From: Natronospirillum operosum
GTDB taxonomy: Bacteria > Pseudomonadota > Gammaproteobacteria > Pseudomonadales > Natronospirillaceae
DNA length: 64,000 nucleotides
Assembly (NCBI RefSeq): GCF_004768465.1
Contig: NZ_SRMF01000003.1
Location: forward strand, 434,001-498,000
Reading direction: 5' to 3'
Below are positions 44,141-52,650 of this stretch, piece by piece. The notes under the pieces were generated by a model that worked only from the letters and a program-made list of their open reading frames with translations, was not told the origin of the DNA and searched no databases. How positions within the stretch are numbered: position 1 is the stretch's first letter; each line of letters begins with the position of its first letter. The translations under genes and the position numbers were made by a program.

Positions 44141-45288
44141 TGAAAATTGTCATCAGCCCGGATTCGTTCAAGGAATCGCTTTCTGCCATGGAAGTTGCCA
44201 TGGCAATCCGGTCCGGCTTTCAAAAAGCCTGGCCGAACGCCGAGTATTGTCTGCTGCCGGTCGCTGACGGCGGCGAAGGCACGGTGCAGACACTGGTCGA
44301 TGCGCTGGGTGGGTATCAACTGAGTGTTCCGGTAACCGGCCCCTGCGGGTCGCCGGTGGAAGCCGCCTTCGGGCTGGTCGAAGAGGGCCGGACGGCAGTC
44401 ATTGAGATGGCGGCGGCTTCCGGGCTGGAGATGACCCCCATTGCGCACCGAGACGCGGGCACGACCACCAGTTTCGGCACCGGGGAACTGATCAGGGCCG
44501 CTCTGGATCAGGGGGTGAGCCGCATCATCCTGGGGCTGGGCGGGTCTGCCACCAACGATGGCGGTGCCGGCATGCTGCAGGCCCTGGGTTGTGATCTCAG
44601 TGACAGCGCCGGCGCGCCGATTGGCCCCGGCGCACGGGGTCTGGGTGACCTGAGCAATATGGGGCTGTCTGCTCTTGATCCGCGACTGCAAGGCGTTCGT
44701 TTTGACGTGGCCTGCGATGTCACCAATCCTTTGGTCGGTCCGCAGGGCGCCACCGCAGTATTCGGACCGCAGAAAGGCGTCACGGCGGCCGATATTCCCC
44801 GGTTTGACGGTCACCTGCGCCACTTCGGAATGCTGCTGGAACAGGTCACTGGCCATGCAGTGCTGGACGCCCCCGGTGCCGGCGCCGCCGGCGGCATGGG
44901 GGCCGCCCTGCTGGCCGTGGTTGGGGCTTCGCTGCAGCCCGGTATCGACATCGTGACCCAGGCCCTGAGGCTGCCGGAGCTGATTCGGCAGGCCGATCTC
45001 GTCATCACCGGTGAAGGGCGCATGGACAGCCAGTCGATTCAGGGCAAGGCGCCGATTGGTGTCGCCCGGCTGGCACAACAAGCCGGGGTGCCGGTCATCG
45101 GTATTGCCGGGGCGCTGGCCGACGACACCACAGTGCTCACTAGCAACGGCTTCGACGCCGTGTTTGCCTGTACACAAAGACCCATGCCTTTGGCGGAAGC
45201 ACTGACTGATGCGAGCCAGCGGCTGGAGTCTGTGGCGGGCAATATTGCCTTCACGCTGCGCGTCAGGATGCCCCAGTCCAAGGCGTAA
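44140..45288 (+). CDS. Glycerate kinase
   Basis: 382 residues of the GlxK/GarK glycerate-kinase family: KIVISPDSFKESLSAMEVA at the start, LLPVADGGEGTVQTL, LGLGGSATNDGGAGMLQALG, and LVITGEGRMDSQSIQGKAPIGVA near the C-terminus. It phosphorylates glycerate to feed glycolysis, which gives the cluster a plausible end point. The start overlaps the TetR stop by one base. Confidence 0.92.
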   Translation: MKIVISPDSFKESLSAMEVAMAIRSGFQKAWPNAEYCLLPVADGGEGTVQTLVDALGGYQLSVPVTGPCGSPVEAAFGLVEEGRTAVIEMAAASGLEMTPIAHRDAGTTTSFGTGELIRAALDQGVSRIILGLGGSATNDGGAGMLQALGCDLSDSAGAPIGPGARGLGDLSNMGLSALDPRLQGVRFDVACDVTNPLVGPQGATAVFGPQKGVTAADIPRFDGHLRHFGMLLEQVTGHAVLDAPGAGAAGGMGAALLAVVGASLQPGIDIVTQALRLPELIRQADLVITGEGRMDSQSIQGKAPIGVARLAQQAGVPVIGIAGALADDTTVLTSNGFDAVFACTQRPMPLAEALTDASQRLESVAGNIAFTLRVRMPQSKA

Positions 45289-45595
45289 TTCCGCCCTTTC
45301 TTCGCTCCTCCTCCCCCCACACAGGGGCTGTAACACCAATTTCACGAATCTGCACTCAAGCTGTCATCAATGTTTGTGAACCTGCTGGCACCGCTGGCGT
45401 TGAGTGCTGGCACCGTGCAGGCCCAGACCACAGTTTCCTGGTGCCATTACTGCATTCCGGGCGCAAGATCACTGACTACTCCCCGATGGTCGCAATGGTG
45501 GGGTCAGGCGGGGCCAGCATCCCATGACTTTTGTCACTATGGCTGCCGTCGGATCCGCCGCATTCTTGTGCAGATATCAAGCAGGGAATCGAGTC
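45289..45595. other. Intergenic stretch with possible gene remnant
   Basis: About 307 bases. An ATG at 45370 begins a signal-peptide-like sequence (MFVNLLAPLALSAGTVQAQ) that soon becomes unlike a protein and runs into the next gene in another frame. It may be the 5' scrap of a lost secreted-protein gene. I see no terminator. Confidence 0.35.
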
Positions 45596-46798
45596 ATGCA
45601 AAGCAATCGGATCGAGACGCTGGACCGGGTTCGTGGAGTGGCTCTGCTGGGCATTCTGGTGATGAATATCCAGGCATTCTCCATGCCCGGGGTGGCTTAT
45701 CTCAACCCCCATCTTTTCGGCAGCATGGAAGGTGCCGACGGGCTGGTGTGGCTTTTGAGCCACGTCTTTGCCGACAGCAAGTTCATTGCGCTGTTCTCGA
45801 TTCTGTTCGGCGCCGGGGTGGCGCTGATGGCTGAAAAGGCACGTGCCGCCGGGCATTCGGCGGCCGCCCTGCATTACCGCCGCACGCTGGTGCTGGGTGT
45901 CATCGGGGCCGCGCACGGGTTTTTGGTCTGGTACGGCGATATCCTGTTCGTCTATGCCTTGTGCGCGCTGCTGGTCTATCTGTTCTTGCGCTTAAGGCCG
46001 CGCACGCTGTTGATTGTCGGTGGCCTGGTCTATCTGCTCCCGGTAGCGCTGGGGATATTCAATTACGCCACCTTCGAATATTGGCCAGAAGCCGCCCGGG
46101 AAGGCATTAGCATGACGATATGGTCGCCGGACTCGCCGTGGACGGAAGCCCAGTTGGCGGCCTATGTCGGAACCTGGTCGGAACAGCAGGCCCAGCGCTT
46201 TGAGGATTTCACTCTGTATCTGGTCAACGTTTTGCCCTGGCAGATGTTCTGGCAGGCTGGCGGTCTGATGCTGATCGGCATGGCGCTCTACCGCACCGGC
46301 GTACTTTCCGGGCTCAAATCCACCAGGTTTTACGGTAGGCTGGCCGTGGCCGGTCTGGCACTGGGGTTGCCGCTCATCATCCTGGGGGTGCAGCAGCGCG
46401 AGGCGGCCGACTGGGCGTTTGCCTGGACTTATTTCGTCGGCGGCCAGTTCAACTATATTGCCGCGCCGCTGGTTGCCCTGGCCTACATGAGTTTGGTGGT
46501 GCTGGCCTGCAAGTTGCTGCGCCCGGGTTTGCTGGGCCGGGCGCTGGAAGCCGTGGGTCGCACGGCCCTTTCCAATTACCTTTTGCAGTCGGTGATCTGC
46601 ACCGCGCTTTTCTACGGCTTCGGCCTCGGTCTTTTCGGCCAGGTCCCTCGGACCGGGCAACTCGGCGTGGTGATATTGATCTGGGGCTTCCAATTGGCTC
46701 TGTCGACCTGGTGGGTGCAGCGCTTTCACTACGGCCCGGTGGAATGGCTCTGGCGGGCCGCTGCGCGCCTGCAACGGCCGCCCATGCGCAAGCATTGA
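45596..46798 (+). CDS. DUF418 family membrane protein
   Basis: 400 residues with about ten hydrophobic helices. The N-terminus RIETLDRVRGVALLGILVMN and FSILFGAGVALMAEKA are typical of DUF418 (YeiB-like), and the C-terminal part has AVGRTALSNYLLQSVICTALF. It is thought to be an acyltransferase-3-like integral membrane family, function not established. The ATG at 45596 gives the conserved start; an upstream frame from 45524 has no similarity. Confidence 0.85.
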   Translation: MQSNRIETLDRVRGVALLGILVMNIQAFSMPGVAYLNPHLFGSMEGADGLVWLLSHVFADSKFIALFSILFGAGVALMAEKARAAGHSAAALHYRRTLVLGVIGAAHGFLVWYGDILFVYALCALLVYLFLRLRPRTLLIVGGLVYLLPVALGIFNYATFEYWPEAAREGISMTIWSPDSPWTEAQLAAYVGTWSEQQAQRFEDFTLYLVNVLPWQMFWQAGGLMLIGMALYRTGVLSGLKSTRFYGRLAVAGLALGLPLIILGVQQREAADWAFAWTYFVGGQFNYIAAPLVALAYMSLVVLACKLLRPGLLGRALEAVGRTALSNYLLQSVICTALFYGFGLGLFGQVPRTGQLGVVILIWGFQLALSTWWVQRFHYGPVEWLWRAAARLQRPPMRKH

Positions 46799-46919
46799 AG
46801 TGTCCTCCTCGGTTTGGCTGACATCAATGCCCACCCGCTTTGCATGACCCTGATTCCTGCTTGCCTGTCACAACCCTGATCCTGCACCATTGGGCCAGTG
46901 ATCGGTTCCCGGTAGCAGA

Positions 46920-47300
46920 ATGCAATCAATGACCTTGACCAAACGCCAGTCGAAACAGCTTGAACGCCAGCTCGTGGCCGCACTGACGGAGGCCTGCGAG
47001 ACGGCCAAGGCCGAAGTCCCCGGCTTCATCTGGTTGACGCACGACACCGGAGGTGAGGACTTCCCGGCCGGCCTGCGGGTGACCTGGATCTTCGACAGCC
47101 AGGACTCATTGGACAACGCACTGGCTGGCGGCCAAGGCGAACGCATGCGAGCACTGACCCAGGCCGCGCTGGCAGAAGCCGACATTGAAGTGCCGGACCT
47201 TACCGCCTGCGTGCAGTTTGACAATGAAGAAGCCTGCGCCCGGGCCCAGGCGGGCAACTGGCAGGCACGGCTTGCGCAACTGAGAAGGAGTCGGCACTGA
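46920..47300 (+). CDS. Small hypothetical protein
   Basis: 126 residues, cytoplasmic, with an N-terminal helix rich in charged residues (LTKRQSKQLERQLVAALTEA) and VTWIFDSQDSLDNALAGGQG further on. I do not recognise a named family. ATGs at 46920 and 46929 are both possible. It lies 1 base upstream of the DUF1289 gene, so they are probably co-transcribed. Confidence 0.6.
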   Translation: MQSMTLTKRQSKQLERQLVAALTEACETAKAEVPGFIWLTHDTGGEDFPAGLRVTWIFDSQDSLDNALAGGQGERMRALTQAALAEADIEVPDLTACVQFDNEEACARAQAGNWQARLAQLRRSRH

Positions 47301-47301
47301 T

Positions 47302-47490
47302 ATGGCGAAGGCTGTTGAAAGCCCCTGTGTTGACGTCTGCCAGTTGTCCGGGGATGTCTGTATCGGCTGCGGGCGCACCACGGTGGAAATCCGGCAGTGG
47401 CAACGCATGAAGCGACCGGAAAAAATGGCTGCGGTGCGCAATGCCGCCCTGCGCCTCAAAAAACGGAAGAAATCCGTTACTGATTGTTGA
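47302..47490 (+). CDS. DUF1289 small cysteine-rich protein
   Basis: 62 residues. SPCVDVCQLSGDVCIGCGRT followed by EIRQWQRM is the DUF1289 pattern, with four cysteines that could bind a metal or iron-sulfur cluster. AAGGAGT lies upstream. Function unknown. Confidence 0.85.
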   Translation: MAKAVESPCVDVCQLSGDVCIGCGRTTVEIRQWQRMKRPEKMAAVRNAALRLKKRKKSVTDC

Positions 47491-47638
47491 TGCGGAGCTG
47501 CAGCTAGCCCGCGTCAGTGAGGGTCAGGCCATGCAATGGTGGCTTCAGAGCCTGGGTGCCACCATCCGTGTGGAGTCAACGGCCCACTGGCGGGACACCT
47601 TGTCGGATCAGGCGCGCCAATTGGTTGATGCCCTCTCA

Positions 47639-48040
47639 CTACCATATGGACTTTACATGTTTGTAGGCTCGTATCTTGTTGTCTGCAGTGGCCAGGGGGG
47701 CGTTCATGTGTCGGGCCAGTGCCACGATCATTCTGTCCGCAGGGTCTTTGTGAAATGCACCTGGTAGTCGGGTCGATTCCACGCCTACCTCATTGTCTAT
47801 TGGTACAAATCGAACACCCTCAATCGCGGCCACGGTGTCGAGCCAGTCGTCGACAGACATGGTCAGAGTCAGCCGGTCAGCCCTGACCAGCATGGCTATT
47901 TCCCAGGCCGAAATGGCGGAAACCAGAACCAGGCCCTCTTCAGAGACGCGTTCATCTTCAATGGCATTTTTTGCATTCAGGGAGAGCTGGCCACTACCAT
48001 TGACCCACCACACGAGCACATGGGTGTCCAAAACGATCAA
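47639..48040 (-). CDS. PIN-domain toxin (VapC type)
   Basis: 133 residues. LDTHVLVWWVNG at the start and KDPADRMIVALARHMNAPLATADNKIRAY near the end contain the acidic residues of a PIN ribonuclease (Asp in LDTH, Glu in SAWEIA, Asp in DPADR, Asp in TADNKI). It should cleave RNA when free of its antitoxin. The best start is a TTG at 48040 overlapping the antitoxin's TGA stop (TTGA), with GGGAGG upstream. Confidence 0.85.
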   Translation of the reverse strand: MIVLDTHVLVWWVNGSGQLSLNAKNAIEDERVSEEGLVLVSAISAWEIAMLVRADRLTLTMSVDDWLDTVAAIEGVRFVPIDNEVGVESTRLPGAFHKDPADRMIVALARHMNAPLATADNKIRAYKHVKSIW

Positions 48041-48273
48041 GACACCGCCTCCCAATCGTCCTCTGCCACAGGATCTGTTGGCGCATTAAAGTCAACCACG
48101 CTTCCCTTCAGCGTCTCCAGGGGTGACCGCCGATCAGATCGATAGCGGCGAATTTCGACCGTTGGCTGGCCGCGATCGGTGATCACAACGGATTCTCCGG
48201 ACGTCTCGACCCGGCGCATATATTCGAGGGCCATGGCCTTGAATCGCGACTTTGACACGTGTTCTTGCTTCAT
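48037..48273 (-). CDS. Phd/YefM-family antitoxin
   Basis: About 78 residues. KSRFKAMALEYMRRVETSGESVVITDRGQPTVEIRRY-type sequence (only short parts quoted: VITDRGQPTVEI) matches Phd/YefM antitoxins that bind DNA with the N-terminal half and mask the toxin with the tail. It overlaps the toxin start by 4 bases. The ATG at 48273 gives the usual length; one at 48303 is possible. Confidence 0.82.
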   Translation of the reverse strand: MKQEHVSKSRFKAMALEYMRRVETSGESVVITDRGQPTVEIRRYRSDRRSPLETLKGSVVDFNAPTDPVAEDDWEAVS

Positions 48274-48655
48274 TTTCAAACCATAGTCACTGGGTATAGT
48301 CATCTAGCCTACGCCCTGATCATGGCTGCTGCAACTGCCTCCATGGTCAGGCGCCCCAGCTCCGGGTTCTTTGGAACCATTCTCTGGGCACGAACAGCTG
48401 CGCAGGGCATGGTGATCGCCAAGAGTCTGCAGAGCTGCACCAAGGCCTTGCCGCCGACAGCCAAGTTGACGCCGACTGCACTCAGGTCTGGCTTTATGAC
48501 CTAACAGAGTCAGATTGTGACACCAGGGATGGTGAAGTAGATGAACTGTCAGAGCCTCAAAGAACGTCAGAGAAAGGAACGGGACCAGCATTGGAAAGCA
48601 CTGGACTGAGGTGTGTTATTCCGCTGTGAAGGTGTGAATTGATCGCTTGATGTCA
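48274..48655. other. Spacer between toxin-antitoxin pair and DUF2075 gene
   Basis: About 380 bases with small open frames on both strands, none with recognisable protein sequence or a ribosome site. No tRNA or direct repeat marking an insertion was seen. Confidence 0.45.
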
Positions 48656-50842
48656 TTACTCCAGCAAGCTCAAGAATTCACCCACAACGCGGAAGTGAAC
48701 ATCCGCATCATCTGATACTTCGATCGTATTGAACTCGGCGCTGAAAGATCGTGGTTTGAGCAAAATCCTCTGGTGCTGCCAGCCCGTCTCGTCCTCGATT
48801 TTTGTACTTACATATTCCTTGACGGTATAGCGGGAGCCGCTGTCTGCATCAATGGTGTCACTGAATTCCACCAGCACAATCTTGCCGTTGCGACTGCCGC
48901 CGCGCTCTTTCCTGAACAGGCAGAGCGCGCCATTGGGAATGATACGATTCATCGACTCGCCAACAACTCTGCAGGCAAAGTAATCTTCGGTCAGTCGCGT
49001 GCCCGGAGGCACTGCAGCCCAGTCTTCCTGGTTCACTTGCTGAAGTTCACCGAATGAACCAGCAGCGGCCTGAATGTTATAAACAGGCACAGCGTTGACG
49101 TAAGGCTCCAGCTTCTCGACTTTCGAGGATTTAGTGTCGGCATCGTTGATGTGCGTGGGAATGTGCCGCTTCAGGTAGTCACGGAGGTTGCTGTCACAGG
49201 CATAAACAAACGTACCGTGTATGCCGCGCAGCATGATGGTTTTGTAGATGTTCAGAATGTATTGCTTCAGTTCTGCAGGGGCTCTGATGCTCTGTTTGCC
49301 GTTGCGGTCGAAATACTTGTCCTGATCAATGATGATTTCATCGTGCTCACGGTCGTAGCGGATCTCCTCGCCGAAAATGATGCCGGCGTAGTTGAGGTCG
49401 TATCCCTGAGTGGTATGAATGCATCCGACTTCGTTCTCAGCCCCTGTTGTGTTGATCCAGTCCGCAGTAGTTCTGTTCCAACGCAGCTTCTTATCGCCGA
49501 TTTCTATGTCAAAGAGCGTGTCATCGTTCTTTGATATCCAGGGCCAGGCAAAGCCGGCAATCAATCGGGACAGACCATGCTGACGCTCTCTTTCATTAAT
49601 ATGATCAGCCATGTCCTGAATGTTGTCGAAGATCTCAAATTCGTACTTTTTTGACCTGAATTGCTGGCCGGGCTCAAGCTGCTGGTGCAGCAGGTCATCA
49701 ACAAACTTCGTATAGGCGTTGCCGGCGCGGACACGGAACTGGGAAAGCAGTGTCTGGACCTGAGTGGACTCTGCCGCTTTCAAGTGACTGAAGTCGCTGG
49801 GATTTGCATCGGACGGCTTTATGGACTGGTTTTCATCATAGAAGAACACGGCCTTGTCAGACTGAAACAGCACCCAGTCCAGCTCGCTGCAGCTGTGCTT
49901 GTCGAGTTGCAGTTTTCCGCAGACCTTGTCGAAGGTGCCGTAGTAAGCCCCCAGATTGGTCCGTTTGCGCAGGCGGTGAGACTCGTCGACCAACACAATG
50001 TCATATTTCTTGTTGGCCAGCTCTGCGGGGCCAATAACCATGTTTGCACTGAGGCCTGCTATGTTCCGGAACGCTTTTTTCAGTGTTTGTCGGAATGAGG
50101 ACATGGGCACTACCAGCGCCATATCGGGCTTGGGATATTTCTCTTTGAGTTGTTTCAGCAGGTCGCGCAACTCGGCCTCTTCATCGGAGAAATCTCTCAG
50201 ATCGAGTTCTTCTGTATCGCTGTTCAGCAGTTTGAACAGGAAAATGGCCAGCACTGACTTGCCGGTGCCCGCACCACCCTCGACTATCAGGTTTTGGCAG
50301 TCGTCACTCAGCAAGGTATACATGATGCCCAGAAGTCCCTGTCGTTGATCGAAAGAGAGCGATTTGTAGGGTGAGTACTTGAACACATCGGAGTTGTCGA
50401 TGGAGTCCAGCGAGTGGATGGTAACGCCCGCACCCCGGAGCTTGTCCCAGGTTTCCCGGAAAATATCAGCATAGAGTTCGTCTTTCTGATAATAGTTGTG
50501 ATCGACAAGGCCCAGATTGCCGTTTAGAAGCTGGTAATTGCCATCCGCCCCCATGTACTTGATCAGCGTGGATTCAATATCGAGCGTAGCCGACTTGTTG
50601 AAGCGTTCGCTGCTGATCAAATGCGCAACGGTCAGACTCTGCTTCTTGTCGTTTTTCAGGTGCGTTCTGAGACGAGTCAGCGTATCGGTGGTTTCTCCAA
50701 TGTAGGCACGCTTGCTGGCATCGTCACTCAGAATGTAGACCAGCGGCCATTGGTTGCTGGCGTAGTGGTCGTCACTGATCAAGTCCAGCGATTGCCGGGA
50801 GAAGGGGTAGCGACGGACTTCAACATGACGCTGCTCAGTCAT
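48656..50842 (-). CDS. GIY-YIG nuclease - DUF2075 (Schlafen-like) helicase - S24/LexA-type peptidase fusion
   Basis: 728 residues, three domains. Residues 33-110 are a GIY-YIG nuclease: VYI (35-37), YIG (47-49), Arg57, Glu90 and Asn107 are all present. Residues 160-560 are a DUF2075 helicase: Walker A GGAGTGKS (189-196), Walker B IVLVDESHR (282-290), FFYDENQS, QFRVRAG, IHTTQGYDLNYAG (475-487) and LRGIHGTFVYACD (538-550). Residues 586-728 are an S24 peptidase like UmuD/LexA: possible cleavage site Ala594-Gly595, nucleophile Ser630 (VVGESM) and Lys675 (YTVKEY). It overlaps the MazG-like gene by ATGA. The design suggests a phage- or DNA-damage-responsive defence effector (inference). Confidence 0.85.
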   Translation of the reverse strand: MTEQRHVEVRRYPFSRQSLDLISDDHYASNQWPLVYILSDDASKRAYIGETTDTLTRLRTHLKNDKKQSLTVAHLISSERFNKSATLDIESTLIKYMGADGNYQLLNGNLGLVDHNYYQKDELYADIFRETWDKLRGAGVTIHSLDSIDNSDVFKYSPYKSLSFDQRQGLLGIMYTLLSDDCQNLIVEGGAGTGKSVLAIFLFKLLNSDTEELDLRDFSDEEAELRDLLKQLKEKYPKPDMALVVPMSSFRQTLKKAFRNIAGLSANMVIGPAELANKKYDIVLVDESHRLRKRTNLGAYYGTFDKVCGKLQLDKHSCSELDWVLFQSDKAVFFYDENQSIKPSDANPSDFSHLKAAESTQVQTLLSQFRVRAGNAYTKFVDDLLHQQLEPGQQFRSKKYEFEIFDNIQDMADHINERERQHGLSRLIAGFAWPWISKNDDTLFDIEIGDKKLRWNRTTADWINTTGAENEVGCIHTTQGYDLNYAGIIFGEEIRYDREHDEIIIDQDKYFDRNGKQSIRAPAELKQYILNIYKTIMLRGIHGTFVYACDSNLRDYLKRHIPTHINDADTKSSKVEKLEPYVNAVPVYNIQAAAGSFGELQQVNQEDWAAVPPGTRLTEDYFACRVVGESMNRIIPNGALCLFRKERGGSRNGKIVLVEFSDTIDADSGSRYTVKEYVSTKIEDETGWQHQRILLKPRSFSAEFNTIEVSDDADVHFRVVGEFLSLLE

Positions 50843-51159
50843 AGCTCGTTGTATTTCCTGGAGGTACCTCTGGCCTTGTCGACAGGGTACTTTTTGGCGT
50901 TCTTTCCGATCTTGTCGAGGACAATTTCGCGGACGTCGAAATCGTAAGCGTCGGCCAGCAACAATGCGAAGGCAAAGACGTCAGCCAGCTCTTCTTTCAC
51001 CTTTTCCCTATCAGCTTCTTCCGGCGCTTTCCAGAGGAAGGCTTCAAGCAACTCGCCGCTCTCGATACTGAGCGCCAGAGCGAGATCCTTGGGGTTGTGG
51101 AACTGCTGCCAGTCCCGTTCGTCGCGGAACTGTTTCAACTGGTCTATGAGTTCATCCAT
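50839..51159 (-). CDS. MazG-like nucleotide pyrophosphohydrolase
   Basis: 106 residues of the all-helical NTP-pyrophosphatase fold, with the metal motif Glu36-x-x-Glu39 (ESGELLEAF) and Glu57-x-x-Asp60 (KEELADV). Such enzymes convert (d)NTPs to monophosphates and pyrophosphate. Its stop overlaps the start of the DUF2075 fusion gene by 4 bases, so the two are made together. The ATG at 51159 fits the family; earlier ATGs at 51201 or 51213 are possible. It may deplete or sanitise nucleotides during infection. Confidence 0.85.
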   Translation of the reverse strand: MDELIDQLKQFRDERDWQQFHNPKDLALALSIESGELLEAFLWKAPEEADREKVKEELADVFAFALLLADAYDFDVREIVLDKIGKNAKKYPVDKARGTSRKYNEL

Positions 51160-51395
51160 AATCTGCACTGCACCGGAATTGCTGCATGTTAATTCAGTCA
51201 TACTAACCGGCATAAATTCCTGGCACTAGCCTCGAAGGTAGTTTGGCTAGCAAGGAGCCTGTTGGCAGCGCCAAGCAGGTAGGTGGACAAGAGCCATTGC
51301 TGTAGCATTGAATAATGGGTAGTCACCAACGCGTTAAGGGAATCACAGCTTTGTGCAGCGGCAGTATGACATTGAAACCAGAGCAGGGAGGTTGA

Positions 51396-52403
51396 ATGGC
51401 GAGTTCAAGTCCCATTCTCATTTACGAGGGCGAAGACAGCACAGTTGAGGTTCGGCTGGACAAGGCTCAGGAGACTGTCTGGCTAACTCAGTCTCAAATG
51501 GCGGAGCTGTTTAACGTCAAGCCTCAAAACATCACCATGCACCTGAAAAACGTCTATCAGGAAGGTGAGCTGACAGAGGAATCAACTTGTAAGGATTTCT
51601 TACAAGTTCAGTTTGAGGGTGAGCGCGAGGTCAGGCGCAAGCGCAAGCACTATAGTTTGGACGCCGTAATCTCGGTTGGATATCGAGTCAGTTCCGCTCG
51701 GGCGACCCGGTTTAGGATCTGGGCCACTCGCGTGCTTCGTGAGCACCTGACCCAAGGCTGGACCATCAACCGTGAACGCTTCGAAACCAATGCCCGTGAA
51801 CTGGAAGCTGCGTTGGCGCTTGTTCGAAAAGCCGCACAAAGTCCCGAACTGGATACCACCAGTGGTCGAGGGTTGGTGGACATCGTCAGCCGCTATGCCC
51901 AGACCTTTTTGCTGCTGCAGCGCTACGACGAGGGGCTACTGACCGATCCGCAGGCACAGGCAGGTGGCAGCCTGCCCTCGCTGGCTGAAGCGCGGGCGGC
52001 GCTGGACAACCTCAAGGCTGAACTGGTGGCACGGGGTGAGGCGACAGACCTGTTTGCGCGAGACCGAGGTGAAGGTCTGGCCTCATTGCTGGGCAATCTT
52101 GACCAGAGTGTGTTTGGTGAGCCGGCGTACCCCAGTGTAGAGGCGAAGGCTGCGCATCTGTTGTACTTTGTGATCAAGAATCATCCGTTCTCTGATGGGA
52201 ACAAGCGCAGCGCGGCCTTCCTGTTCGTGGACTTTCTCCATCGCAATGGTCGCTTGCTGAATGAATCAGGTGAGCCGGTGATCAATGATGTTGGTCTGGC
52301 TGCTTTGACACTGCTGGTGGCCGAGTCAGACCCGTCCAACAAGGACACCATGATCCGGCTGGTTATGAACATGCTTGCGAACGGCAGCGAACCTGAAGGG
52401 TGA
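51396..52403 (+). CDS. RhuM-Fic fusion protein
   Basis: 335 residues. The N-terminal RhuM domain has VWLTQSQMAELFNVKPQNIT and YSLDAVISVGYRVSSARATR (about 28-110). The C-terminal Fic/Doc domain has the intact motif HPFSDGNKR at 263-271, whose His263 would drive transfer of AMP or phosphate to a target protein. Such fusions occur in mobile and defence loci. It is transcribed away from the MazG/DUF2075 operon across a 236-base spacer. Confidence 0.85.
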   Translation: MASSSPILIYEGEDSTVEVRLDKAQETVWLTQSQMAELFNVKPQNITMHLKNVYQEGELTEESTCKDFLQVQFEGEREVRRKRKHYSLDAVISVGYRVSSARATRFRIWATRVLREHLTQGWTINRERFETNARELEAALALVRKAAQSPELDTTSGRGLVDIVSRYAQTFLLLQRYDEGLLTDPQAQAGGSLPSLAEARAALDNLKAELVARGEATDLFARDRGEGLASLLGNLDQSVFGEPAYPSVEAKAAHLLYFVIKNHPFSDGNKRSAAFLFVDFLHRNGRLLNESGEPVINDVGLAALTLLVAESDPSNKDTMIRLVMNMLANGSEPEG

Positions 52404-52474
52404 AGCCACAGAAATAGTGCACGAACCAGGCCGCATTGATTAACCTCCATTTTTCGAAGCAGGGCAGTCCCTGA

Positions 52475-52650
52475 TCAGCACCGCTCCCGAATCCACTCCC
52501 GCAAGGCCCGGATCTTCTCCAGTTCGAACTTGTGTTCCGGGATCGCCATGTAGTAGCTGCCGGTGCCTGTCATGGGTGCATCCCAGGGAATCACCAGCTT
52601 GCCTTCGTCCAGTTCTTCCTGCGCGAGGAAATCCGGCACCAGGGCGAGGT
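52475..52650 (-). pseudogene. LysR-type regulator C-terminal fragment
   Basis: About 58 codons match the end of the LysR ligand domain (LALVPDFLAQEELDEGKLVIPW, in part; then YYMAIPEHKFELEKIRALREW). The rest of the gene is missing: similarity stops near 52650, where the opposite strand becomes RhuM-like. A rearrangement has joined the two fragments. Confidence 0.7.

Noticed and set aside
44113-45345. 410-codon open frame opposite the glycerate kinase gene
   Set aside because: Shadow of a strongly conserved kinase; no motif.
48259-48591. Small frames on both strands between the antitoxin and the DUF2075 gene
   Set aside because: No ribosome site, no protein-like composition, and they overlap each other.
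48656-50842. Prophage interpretation based on the S24/LexA-like domain
   Set aside because: The domain is fused to a helicase with no helix-turn-helix, and no phage structural, integrase or attachment sequences are nearby.
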